A stretch of 64,000 nt of DNA, taken from NCBI RefSeq assembly GCF_041435335.1, contig NZ_CP108430.1, positions 1,984,001 to 2,048,000 on the forward strand, in the 5' to 3' direction. Shown here one piece after another: positions 24,770 to 33,200 of the stretch. This DNA is from Streptomyces sp. NBC_01283 (GTDB lineage: Bacteria > Actinomycetota > Actinomycetes > Streptomycetales > Streptomycetaceae). The translations under genes and the position numbers were made by a program. The notes under the pieces are model-generated. The model saw only the letters and a program-made list of their open reading frames with translations. It was not told where the DNA came from and made no database searches. How positions within the stretch are numbered: the stretch's first letter is position 1; each line of letters starts with the position of its first letter.

Positions 24770-25798
24770 TCAGCCCCCGTACTGCGCGACGATTTTGGTG
24801 AAGTCGTACGGGGCCTGGGACACCCCGCTGCACGAGTCCCCGGCGCTGCCACCGGACGAGCAGTCGCGGTCGCGGTTGACGGCCCAGAAGGAGTACCGCG
24901 CGATGTGGTGCTGCTTCGCGTAGGCGAGGATCTGCTTGAAGTCGTTCGTGGTGACGGTCTCGCCCGCCACGTCGGTCTTGCCGTTCATCGAGGAGACGCC
25001 GATGCGCTTGTAGGCGTCGGCGTCGCTGTAGCCGTAGGCGCTTTTTACCGCGCTCTTCAGGCCTTCCAGCGCACCGACCGAGGCATCACCCATGGAGCCG
25101 CTGTGACTGCCGAAGTCGAACGGCATGACGACCCAGGCGTTGTTGTCGAGCCCGGCCGCGGCACCGCGCTTGATGAGGTCCTTGCCGGTGGCGTCGGGAC
25201 CGCTCGGGGTCGTCCCCATGGTCACGTACGTGACGATCCCGGGGTTCTTCTGCTTCACGATCTTCAAGGCATCGACGACGCGCTGACGCACGGTCGCGTT
25301 GCTGAACTCGGTGTCCTCGATGTCGATGTCGAACGCCTTGAGCTTGTAGGCGTCGATGACCTTCTGGTATGCCCCGGCGAGCGCGGTGGCGCTACTGCAC
25401 TTCTCGCCGAGCTTGGCTCCGCTCCAGCCGCCGACCGAGACGACTATGTCTCCGCCGGCGCCGCGTATGGACTTGATGGCGGACTCGTCTGAGCCGCCCT
25501 TGAGCGGGCGGTTGCCGTCCCAGGCCGGGTTGCAGCCGCCGTCGGACAGGATGAAGGCGAGGGTGAACCACTTGACACCGGTCGCCGCCATCACGTCGGT
25601 GGGCTTCTGCGGGCTGCCCCAGCCGAGGTACTCGTACGGAGCCGCGTGAATGGTGCCGGCGGCCTTGATCTGCGTCGCCTCGGCCTTCGCCTCCGGGGGT
25701 GCGGCCGAGGACTGGGCGGCGAGGGCGAGGGATGCCGTCGTCGCGAGGACGCCGGCCGCGGCCAGTGCGGTGGCCGTTCTGCAGGGGGTGTGAGACAT
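24770..25798 (-). CDS. secreted GH18 chitinase
   Basis: A 342-residue glycoside hydrolase family 18 protein. A signal peptide ends at AAQSSAAPP. The TIM-barrel landmarks are the 'VVSVGGWSG' strand and AFDIDIEDTE, the DxxDxDxE catalytic motif with the acid Glu; 'WVVMPFDFG' and 'ARYSFWAVNRDRDC' correspond to later strands. There is no carbohydrate-binding module. GAAGGAG precedes the ATG. The short regulatory region upstream holds a perfect 8-bp-arm palindrome (25895-25913), consistent with sugar-responsive control. It hydrolyses chitin or chito-oligosaccharides and is probably co-transcribed with the sugar dehydrogenase. Confidence 0.92.
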   Translation of the reverse strand: MSHTPCRTATALAAAGVLATTASLALAAQSSAAPPEAKAEATQIKAAGTIHAAPYEYLGWGSPQKPTDVMAATGVKWFTLAFILSDGGCNPAWDGNRPLKGGSDESAIKSIRGAGGDIVVSVGGWSGAKLGEKCSSATALAGAYQKVIDAYKLKAFDIDIEDTEFSNATVRQRVVDALKIVKQKNPGIVTYVTMGTTPSGPDATGKDLIKRGAAAGLDNNAWVVMPFDFGSHSGSMGDASVGALEGLKSAVKSAYGYSDADAYKRIGVSSMNGKTDVAGETVTTNDFKQILAYAKQHHIARYSFWAVNRDRDCSSGGSAGDSCSGVSQAPYDFTKIVAQYGG

Positions 25799-25827
25799 GG
25801 GGGGTGTGCTCTCCTTCGGGCTGTGAA

Positions 25828-25875
25828 GTGCGTTGGTCGATGGGTGCGTTGGTCGATGGGTGCGTCGGTCAGTGG
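25828..25875. repeat. three tandem 16-bp repeats upstream of chitinase
   Basis: GTGCGTTGGTCGATGG at 25828-25843 and 25844-25859 is perfect, and 25860-25875 is a variant (GTGCGTCGGTCAGTGG). They lie in the untranslated leader between the likely promoter and the chitinase start. No function is evident. Confidence 0.75.
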
Positions 25876-25894
25876 ATGTGTTGTGAGATGTGCT

Positions 25895-25913
25895 GTTAGG
25901 AAGGGTTCCTAAC
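25895..25913. promoter_or_regulatory. perfect palindrome, candidate operator for the chitinase gene
   Basis: GTTAGGAA (25895-25902), GGG, TTCCTAAC (25906-25913). The perfect 8-bp arms and AGGAA/TTCCT half-sites recall operators of ROK-family repressors of glycan-degradation genes in streptomycetes, such as those controlling chitosanase. It sits about 100 bp before the GH18 start and is the best operator candidate in the gap to pqqE. Confidence 0.55.
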
Positions 25914-25960
25914 GATCTTTGGACGCGGGAGTGGGATGGTGTCCCGCCGCGAGGTGGGGG

Positions 25961-27070
25961 TTACGTCTTCGGGGACGCCCGGTAGGCGAAGTCGCCCGCC
26001 CTGCCTCCCGCGCCGTCGACGAGGGCACGGACCGCCCCGTGGTCCGGCGAGAGGTGGCAGGCGGGGTCCGTGCGGGAGCCGTCGCCGGTCAGGGCGTACG
26101 CCTGGCAGCGGCAGCCGCCGAAGTCCACGGTCCGCAGTGCGCAGCCGCGGCAGGGCTCATGCATCCAGTCCTCGCCGCGATAGCGGTTGAAGGCCGCCGC
26201 CTCTCGCCAGATCCAGCCCAGTTGGTGGTCCTTGACGTTCGGCGCCTCGGGTCCGACGAGCTCACCGGCTGCCGGGCACGGGAGCACCGTGCCGTCCGGA
26301 GCGACGGTCAGCGAGATGGCGCCCCAGCCGCCCATGCAGGGCTTCGCGATGCCGTCCACATAGTCGGGCGCCACCCACACGAGTTCCATGCTTCCCGTGA
26401 GCCGCTCACGCCACCGCTCGACGCGCTCGCGGGCCCGGGCGACCTGGGCGCGGTCCGGGAGCAGCGCGTCCCGGTTGCGCAGGGCCCAGCCGTAGAACTG
26501 CGTGTTGGCCAGCTCGATCCGGTCGGCGCCCCAGGCGATGCCCAGCTCCACGATCCCGTCGAGGGCGTCGAGATTGGCGCGGTGCAGCACGGCGTTGAGC
26601 CCGAGCGGGAGGTCCGCCGCCCGCACGAGCCCGGCAGCCCGCTCTTTGGCGGTGAACGCCCGCGCTCCCGCGATGAGTTCAGCCTTGTTCCGGTCGGCAT
26701 GCTGCACGGAGAGCTGCACGCTGCGCAGCCCCGCGCCGACGAGTTCCGCGAGACGCTTTTCGTGCAGGCCGACGCCGCTGGTCACGAGCTGGGTGTGGAT
26801 TCCGGCCGCGTCCGCTGCCGTGACGATCTCGGCCAGGTCGCGGCGCAGGAGTGGCTCACCTCCGGACAGATGCGTCTGCACGACGCCGATGTCGGCGGCC
26901 TGACGCATCACGTCACCCCACTGCCCCGCCGTCAACTCAGCGCTACGGGCGGTGAGTTCCGTGGGGTTGGAACAGTAGGCGCACCGCAGCGGGCAGCCGT
27001 GGGTGAGCTCGGCGAGCAGGGCCCACGGCGGCTGCGGTGGTGCGGGACGCGGGGAAGCCGGCTGCGTCAC
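25961..27070 (-). CDS. pqqE: PQQ biosynthesis radical SAM protein PqqE
   Basis: A 369-residue radical SAM/SPASM enzyme that, with PqqD, links the Glu and Tyr of PqqA. The SAM cluster motif CPLRCAYC gives Cys26, Cys30 and Cys33. The SPASM region near the C-terminus has the cysteine set in 'HEPCRGCALRTVDFGGCRCQAYA'-type order (Cys residues around 310-330). GTG 27070 is chosen because it overlaps the pqqD stop (GTGA) and gives the start VTQPASPRP, directly before WALLAELTHGC. It is the last gene of the operon. Confidence 0.93.
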   Translation of the reverse strand: MTQPASPRPAPPQPPWALLAELTHGCPLRCAYCSNPTELTARSAELTAGQWGDVMRQAADIGVVQTHLSGGEPLLRRDLAEIVTAADAAGIHTQLVTSGVGLHEKRLAELVGAGLRSVQLSVQHADRNKAELIAGARAFTAKERAAGLVRAADLPLGLNAVLHRANLDALDGIVELGIAWGADRIELANTQFYGWALRNRDALLPDRAQVARARERVERWRERLTGSMELVWVAPDYVDGIAKPCMGGWGAISLTVAPDGTVLPCPAAGELVGPEAPNVKDHQLGWIWREAAAFNRYRGEDWMHEPCRGCALRTVDFGGCRCQAYALTGDGSRTDPACHLSPDHGAVRALVDGAGGRAGDFAYRASPKT

Positions 27071-27348
27071 CGAAGCCACCCTTCCGCCCGTAGGGACGCG
27101 AGGAACCGGGGCACGTCGTCGGCCACCGGAGATCCGGGGTGCTCTTGCTCCAACTCCCTTACGATCGCGGCGACTTCGCGCCCACCATCGCACAGGTGCA
27201 GGATGCTCCCGGCGGAGCCGCGCAGCACGACCACCCGCTCGGGCAGCACAAGGAGGTCGACGCCGCGCACCCGGTCGTGCCGCAGCATCACCGAGCGCGC
27301 CAGCGCGGGCCGCCAGTCGAGTCGTACGACCTCATCCATCAGCGGCAT
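27067..27348 (-). CDS. pqqD: PQQ biosynthesis peptide chaperone PqqD
   Basis: A 93-residue RiPP recognition element that binds PqqA and presents it to PqqE. Typical features are the early WRPALARSVMLRHDRVRG segment, 'LLVLPERVVVLRGSAGSIL' (the beta-strands that clasp the leader) and HLCDGGREVAAIVREL. ATG 27348 gives MPLMDEV; ATG 27339 would overlap the pqqC stop as TGATG and is an equally good start. In some actinobacteria PqqC and PqqD are fused; here they are separate. Confidence 0.9.
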   Translation of the reverse strand: MPLMDEVVRLDWRPALARSVMLRHDRVRGVDLLVLPERVVVLRGSAGSILHLCDGGREVAAIVRELEQEHPGSPVADDVPRFLASLRAEGWLR

Positions 27349-28034
27349 CCCGGCCCCCGGTCGACCGCGTCGAGCAGCGTCCACAGCACGTCGCACTTGA
27401 AGCCGAGCGCCACGACGGCCCGCTCCTGTTCCTCCCGGGTACGCGCCCACTCCTGGACGAGCCCGAGCGCCTCCTGCCCGTCTCGGCCGCCCTGTTCCAC
27501 GCGGGTACGGAAGTACGCGAGGCCCTCCGGATCGATCCACGGATAGTGCCGCTCGAACGCGTCGATCCTGGTGCGCATGAGATCCGGCGCCGACAGTTCG
27601 GTGAGCGAGGCGGCAACGGCGTCGAGCAGGGGCCGCAGGCGGCAGAAGTTGACGTATCCGTCGACCGCGAGCCGTACGCCGGGCAGCACCCGCGAGGCGT
27701 CGAGGAGCTCGCCGCGCTCGATCCCGGCGGCCTCGCCGAGCCGCAGCCACCGCTCGATGCCGCCGTCCCCGTCCTTCTCCCCGTCGTGGTCCTGGATCCT
27801 GCGCACCCAGCCGCGGCGCAGCGAGGGGTCGTCGAACTTGGCGAGGATCAGCGCGTCCTTGACGGGGATGTGCCGCTGGTAGTGGAACCGGTTCACGATC
27901 CACCGGCGCAACTCGTCGTGGCTCAGGGCGCCTTCATGCATGCGTACGTTGAAGGGGTGCCGGTCGTGGTAGCGCTCGGCCGAGACGGCGCGCAGCCGCT
28001 CGGTGAACTCGTCTGTCGACCAGGGGGCCGTCAC
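27339..28034 (-). CDS. pqqC: pyrroloquinoline-quinone synthase PqqC
   Basis: A 231-residue cofactor-independent oxidase catalysing the final ring closure and oxidation to PQQ. Family signatures include YHDRHPFNVRMHEG, RWIVNRFHYQRHIPVKDA, QDHDGEKDGDGGIERWLRL and 'VDGYVNFCR'. The histidines of the first two motifs line the active site. GTG 28034 overlaps the pqqB stop (GTGA), so translation is coupled. Length is near the family norm of about 250. Confidence 0.94.
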   Translation of the reverse strand: MTAPWSTDEFTERLRAVSAERYHDRHPFNVRMHEGALSHDELRRWIVNRFHYQRHIPVKDALILAKFDDPSLRRGWVRRIQDHDGEKDGDGGIERWLRLGEAAGIERGELLDASRVLPGVRLAVDGYVNFCRLRPLLDAVAASLTELSAPDLMRTRIDAFERHYPWIDPEGLAYFRTRVEQGGRDGQEALGLVQEWARTREEQERAVVALGFKCDVLWTLLDAVDRGPGCR

Positions 28035-28933
28035 AGCTCGATCACCATCCGTTCCGCCGCGACTTCGATTCCCCACTCCGCGAGCTGCTTGTGCTGTTCG
28101 GCATGCGGGTTCCCGAGCGGGTTGGTGTTGTTGAGGTGGGTGTAGAGGCGGCGCCCCGGCAACCGCGCGAGACGGTGCGCGGTGCCGCCGAGGCCAGTGA
28201 CGGGCAGATGGCCCATGCCGGTGGCGGTGCGGGTGGAGAAGCCGGAGCGCAGAGGTTCCTCGTCGTCCCAGAAGGTGCCGTCGACGAACACGCAGTCGGC
28301 GTCGCGCGCGGCCTCGTCGAAGGCGTCCGACCACATGGCGAGGGCGGGCGCGTAGAGAAGGGTGCGTCCGGTGCCGGGATCGTGCAGCCGCAGACCGACG
28401 GACCAACTACTGCCGCCATCAGCCGAGTTGGCGGCATACCTGGGCTTCTTGTCCGACAGGGGGACGGCGCTGACGCTGATGCCGGATGCCCCGTCCAGCG
28501 GGCAGCCCACACCGCCGGGCAGCTCGCGCCACCGCACCGGTGTGTACGGACCGAGGACGGCATCGAGCCGGAGCCCCTCCCGTACGGCGTCGAGGACGGG
28601 CGGAGTCGCCAGCACGTCGATGCCGTCGTGGGCCTCGCGGAGCCGGGCGATGCCAAGGGTGTGGTCGAGTTCGGCGTCGGTGAGGACGAAGCCGGCGACG
28701 GGGGTCTGCCGGGCCCCGGGCCCGGGGTGCAGTTCCGGCGTTTCCTCGATCTGTTCACCGATGTCGGGGGTGGCATTGACGACGTACCAGCGCCCCTCCC
28801 CCACGCGAACGGCGAGCGAGGCGTGCCGGCGGCGGCGCTCCGGGTGGGCGCGTGCCCCGGTGCACCCGGGGCACGCGCAGTTCCACTGGGGAAGCCCGCC
28901 GCCCGCCGCGGTGCCGAGCACCTGCAGCAGCAT
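28031..28933 (-). CDS. pqqB: PQQ biosynthesis protein PqqB (metallo-beta-lactamase fold hydroxylase)
   Basis: A 300-residue metallo-beta-lactamase-fold protein. Starts with the conserved LGTAAGGGLPQWNCACPGC, including the CxCxxC-type metal site, then 'LTDAELDHTLGIARLRE', the altered HxHxDH motif typical of PqqB. 'THLNNTNPLGNP' near the C-terminus is also diagnostic. It is thought to hydroxylate the Tyr-derived part of the PQQ precursor. It begins 10 bp after pqqA. Confidence 0.95.
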   Translation of the reverse strand: MLLQVLGTAAGGGLPQWNCACPGCTGARAHPERRRRHASLAVRVGEGRWYVVNATPDIGEQIEETPELHPGPGARQTPVAGFVLTDAELDHTLGIARLREAHDGIDVLATPPVLDAVREGLRLDAVLGPYTPVRWRELPGGVGCPLDGASGISVSAVPLSDKKPRYAANSADGGSSWSVGLRLHDPGTGRTLLYAPALAMWSDAFDEAARDADCVFVDGTFWDDEEPLRSGFSTRTATGMGHLPVTGLGGTAHRLARLPGRRLYTHLNNTNPLGNPHAEQHKQLAEWGIEVAAERMVIEL

Positions 28934-28943
28934 GGCGGGGGGA

Positions 28944-29069
28944 TTACCGGTCGGCGCTGCGGTACGCGGTCACTTCGAGTGCGGTCTCCACGACCTCGTA
29001 CTCGGGCGTCTGCCAGGCGGTGACGGCTTCGGCCACTTCGGGCGTGGTGGGGTTCTGGTCTTCATTCAT
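28944..29069 (-). CDS. pqqA: PQQ precursor peptide PqqA
   Basis: A 41-codon gene, MNEDQNPTTP at its start and ending ...TAYRSADR. The segment WQTPEYEVVETALEVTAY has the conserved Glu-x3-Tyr (EVTAY) whose side chains become PQQ, and the preceding WxxPxxxxxxxxxE pattern of PqqA peptides. The leader is longer than the roughly 23-29 residues of most PqqA peptides, with an extra acidic N-terminus. It is the first gene of the operon, 10 bp before pqqB. It is easily missed because of its size. Confidence 0.93.
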   Translation of the reverse strand: MNEDQNPTTPEVAEAVTAWQTPEYEVVETALEVTAYRSADR

Positions 29070-29100
29070 GTGCGGGTGGCTGCCTTCCTGAAAAAGTGGG

Positions 29101-29136
29101 GGTTCAGGAGTCGTCAGTAGAGGTTCCGGAGTCGTC
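29101..29136. promoter_or_regulatory. direct repeats in the pqqA upstream region
   Basis: GGTTCAGGAGTCGTC (29101-29115) and GGTTCCGGAGTCGTC (29122-29136) differ at one base and are 21 bp apart, two turns. A further pair, GCGTTCA, occurs at 29153-29159 and 29172-29178. These are the only structures seen in the 263-bp divergent gap between pqqA and the aldo/keto reductase. Confidence 0.4.
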
Positions 29137-29332
29137 GCGGGGTATTCACCCGGCGTTCACATGAGTGTTCTGCGTTCAGTGACGTGCAATAGAGTCGCGG
29201 TATGACGGAACGCGGTCAATGGTGCGGACCAAAAAACGCCCGGACTTCACCCGGGAGTGGTCATGGAATGCAGCACCGCACCTGATCGTTGACCATGGGA
29301 GTACCACCCGACGACTTAAGGATCGAAAGCTC

Positions 29333-30163
29333 GTGAGCAAGGTCCCCCCGATCATCCTGAACAATGGCGTCGAGATGCCGCAGCTCGGTTTCGGCGTCTG
29401 GCAGGTCCCGGACGACGAGGCCGAGTCCGCCGTCGCGACGGCGCTGGAGGCCGGGTACCGCAGCATCGACACCGCTGCCGTCTACGGCAATGAAGAGGGC
29501 ACCGGCAAGGCCATCGCCGCTTCCGGCATCGCCCGCGATGAGCTCTTCGTCACGACGAAACTCTGGAACAACGACCAGGGATACGACTCGACGCTCCGCG
29601 CCTTCGACGCGTCCCTGGAAAAGCTCGGTCTCGACCACGTGGACCTGTACCTGATCCACTGGCCGCTGCCCTCCAAGGGCCTCGCCGTGGACACGTACAA
29701 GGCCTTCGAGAAGATCCAGGCCGACGGCCGCGCCAAGTCCATCGGCGTCTCGAACTTCCTGCCCGAGCACCTGGAGCAGCTTCTCGCCGAGACGTCGGTC
29801 GTCCCCGCGGTCAACCAGATCGAGCTCCACCCGCACCTCCAGCAGCACGCCGCCCGCGAGTTCCACGCGGAGCAGGGCATCGCCACGGAGGCCTGGTCCC
29901 CGCTCGGCCAGGGCAAGGGCCTCCTGGAGGTCCCGGCGATCGTCGCGATCGCCCGGAAGCACGGCCGCACGCCGGCCCAGGCCGTGCTGCGCTGGCACAT
30001 CCAGCTCGGCAACGTGGTGATCCCCAAGTCCGTGACCCCGTCGCGGATCAAGGAGAACATCGACGTCTTCGACTTCGAGCTGGACCCCGAGGACATGGCG
30101 GCGATCAGCGCGCTGAACGAGGACCGGCGGCTGGGGCCGGATCCGGTCACGTTCGGGGCCTGA
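29333..30163 (+). CDS. aldo/keto reductase (2,5-diketo-D-gluconate reductase-like, AKR5)
   Basis: A 276-residue NADPH-dependent reductase, TIM-barrel fold. The catalytic tetrad is visible: Asp in DTAAVYGNE, the Tyr of that motif, Lys in TTKLWNND and His in LYLIHWPLP. Cofactor motifs are SIGVSNF and VVIPKSVTPSRIKEN. GTG 29333 with AAGGAT upstream gives the family start MSKVPPIILNNG; longer frames into the promoter region are unlikely. The enzyme reduces ketones or aldehydes, and its position opposite the pqq operon may reflect sugar-acid metabolism, but this is only suggestive. Confidence 0.92.
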   Translation: MSKVPPIILNNGVEMPQLGFGVWQVPDDEAESAVATALEAGYRSIDTAAVYGNEEGTGKAIAASGIARDELFVTTKLWNNDQGYDSTLRAFDASLEKLGLDHVDLYLIHWPLPSKGLAVDTYKAFEKIQADGRAKSIGVSNFLPEHLEQLLAETSVVPAVNQIELHPHLQQHAAREFHAEQGIATEAWSPLGQGKGLLEVPAIVAIARKHGRTPAQAVLRWHIQLGNVVIPKSVTPSRIKENIDVFDFELDPEDMAAISALNEDRRLGPDPVTFGA

Positions 30164-30191
30164 CGTCTCAGGTCTGAAGGTTTTCCCTCGT

Positions 30192-30249
30192 GCGAGACCC
30201 TGGCCCGGTGATCAGGAGCGGAGCTCCTGCCACTGGGCCAGGGTCTCGC
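30192..30249. terminator. long bidirectional hairpin spanning the 3' end of the STAND gene
   Basis: GCGAGACCCTGGCCC (30192-30206) pairs perfectly with GGGCCAGGGTCTCGC (30235-30249), and inside it CAGGAGC-GGA-GCTCCTG forms a second 7-bp stem. The structure lies between convergent genes and includes the last 13 codons of the minus-strand protein, so the terminator is partly coding sequence. T-rich tracts flank it on the plus-strand side (TTTTCCC, 30181). Confidence 0.8.
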
Positions 30250-33200
30250 GAGCGGCGACCGTCTCCTCGGCGTCCTCCCCGAGCTCGCGGGCGATGCCCT
30301 CGGCTGCCCGGCTCAGCTGCCTGATGGCGCCCTCCATGTCGCCGTCCGCGGCGAGGGCGTGCGCGAGATCCGCCCTGGCCTCGTAGGTCCGCAGGTGATC
30401 CTCGCCCAGTGAGCCCTTCAGGCCGGCCAGTGCCGTCTGATACAGCACGCTCGCCGCTTCCGTCTCTCCGGCCTGCTGGTAGGCGTCCGCGAGTTGACGG
30501 CGGGTGCGCAGGGTTCCTGGATGCACGTCGCCCAGACTGGTCATGCGCTCGTCCAGTGTCGTCTCCAACAGCGCTACCGCACGCCGGGCTTCGCCGACCG
30601 CCAGCAGCGCTTCGGCCAGATCGCCGTACGTCCTGCGGGTCTCGACGTGCGATTCGCCGAGCACGCTGATCCGTTTGGCCAGCGTGCGTTCGTACAACGC
30701 GATCGCCTTTTCCTTGAACCCGCCGCGCCGGTAGGCCTCGGCCAGCGCCGCGGCTGCCCGTAGCGTGTCGGGGTGATCGTGGCCCAGCGCCTCACCGCTG
30801 GTGGACAGCGCCTCCTCGTACAGCGGAATCGCCCGCTGGAGGTTCCCGTCGAGGACGCAGGCGCGGGCCAGCCGGTCCTTCAGGCGCAGTGTTTCCGGGT
30901 GCTCTTCCCCGAGCGTTTCGGCACTGTGCGCCACAGCGTCCTCGTACAGCTCCATGGCCTGGCCCAGGACGCCCTCGCGCTCGTACAGGCCCGCCAGGGA
31001 CGCCACAGCCGTGAACGTACGCGGATGTCCCTCGCCCAGGACTGCCCGGTATCCGGCCACCACCTGCCGGAGCTCGTCCACCGCTCGCTCCACGTTCCCC
31101 ACCTTGTCGAATACCAGGGCCAGCTCGCCCTGCACGGCGAGCGTGGACGGTGACCGGGAGCCCCACAACAGCCGGTGAGCGGCGAGCGCCTCCTCGTACG
31201 CGGCCACCGCACGGTCCCACGACTCGTCCGCCAGGTAGGCGCTCGCGAGCCGTGCCAGCAGCGGAACGGTCGCCGGATGGTCCTTTCCCCAGCTCCGGGC
31301 CGCGATGGAATGGGTCACCTCCAGCTCCTTGACCGCCCGCCTCGTCGCTCCCGATGCCAGGTACGCGCGGGCGAGGTCCGCTCGCAGCGCCAGCCTCTCC
31401 GGGTCGTTCTCGGCTCTCCCCGCCCGGTCCATCGCGGCCCGTACGGCCCTGAGCTGGGCAAGCGCCCGCGGCATGTCACCCGACGACACATACGCCTCGG
31501 CGAGCAGTGTCGTGGCGTGATGCGCCCGGGAACTGTCCTCCCCCAAGATTCTCTGCAAGGACTCCGACGCTCTCCGGAGGAAGTTCAGGGCTTGTTCCAA
31601 CTGGCCCTGCGCCATGAGGAATCGTGCCGCCTCCACCAGCAGGGAGCCGAAGGTCTCGTCGTCGTCCTCGGGAGGGGAATGGTCGGCGAACGCCTCGATG
31701 TGCGGGAGCAGAACGCGCCAGCGGGGCCAGTCGGACGGGGCGTCAGAGCCGTCGGGGACGGCCTCCGCAAGGCAGCGGGCAGCCGCCTGCCGGGCCGCCT
31801 GGTTCTCCTGCTCATTGCTCTCGTTCTCCTCGCCGGTGTCCCAGGCGCGGGCGAGGGGAGCGATCAGGCGGTGCATACGGACCGTCCCGGCCTCGCCACG
31901 GCTGATCAGGCTGGAGTCCACCAGAGGCCGCAATGCTTGGCCGACTTGTGACTCTGTGAGCTGGGCTCCGGTCAGCAGGTCCACGGGGATGGGTTCGGGG
32001 CCGTACCAGGACAAGAGCTGCATGACGCGCCTCGCATACGGAGCGCTGACGGCTCTTAGGCTCTGCCTGAAGGTGTCGTCGAAATCGAGCGGCGTGTTGC
32101 TCCTCTTCTCGGAGTGGCGCAGCCGGCTCATCGTCTCTGTGAGCATGGCACGGTACTCATCGACGGACACGTCCGTTCCGGTGAGGTACTTGGACGCCTG
32201 GCGCAAGGCAAGCGGATGCCGCCCGAGCTCTTCCCCCAGGAGCGCCACTTCCTCCGGTTCCCTGTTCGTGAGCTGGGCGATCAGCGCGGCCGCTTCGGCC
32301 TGTTCGAGACCGCCGAGCTCCATGGGCGTGGCGAACCCCTCCCAGCCGGTGCCCTGGCGGCTGGTGATCAGGACATATCCGTTCGTGCCCAGGCGGGACA
32401 GGAGGACGCGTACGTCCTCGGGCTTCTCCACACCGTCGAAGACGAGGACCCAGTCCTCGTGCGAGGTCAGCCACTGGAGGGCCCACTCCCAGCGCCCCTC
32501 CCTCGCCAGGAATTCCGGCACCGAGGGCTGCAGGGCGCGGGTCAGATCGGAGAGACTCTTGACGATCGAGGCGGGTGAGTCCGCGCGCACCCACCACACG
32601 GGCCCCAGAGTGTCGGCCCGGGTCACCCCCGCTGCCCACTCCACCGCCAGCGCGCTCTTGCCCATGCCTGCCGCTCCGTGCAGAACAACTCTGTGGGGCA
32701 CCGGAGTCAGCTCCAGGTCCAAGCGCTCCAGTTCATTCCGTCTGCCGACCAACCGCTCCGACGCCACCACATTCGTCAGGCCAGGAAGACGCTCGACACT
32801 TGCGGGCGGATCGAAGCCGCCGAGCACGGACGGCGAAAGGACCGGGGAGGTCCCACGATCGGTGTCGTACGGATCCGGCCCCGCCCCGCGGACAGCACTC
32901 CCCCCGCCCACCGGCCGCTCCGCCACCCGGATCGCCCGCCCCCGCAGCAGCCCCAACGCCTCCTCGCTCACCAGCGCGAAGGGATGGCCCGCATCACCCA
33001 GCGCGCGGGCCCCTGTCCCTTCAGCCACCGGCACGACCGCCCGGAAGGCCCGGGTCGTCGAACCGGCCCTGGTCTCGATCTCCGCGCCGATCCGGTTCAG
33101 CAGTTCGGCGACCGCCAGTGACTCGGGGCGGGGCAGGGTTTCAAGGAGGGCGCTTCTGGCGCCCGGCACGAAGTCGTACAGGCCCCGATCCGGATCGACC

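Noticed and set aside
25646..25912. 88-codon plus-strand ORF over the chitinase 5' end
   Set aside because: Gly/Arg/Cys-biased shadow of the signal-peptide region and the 16-bp repeats.
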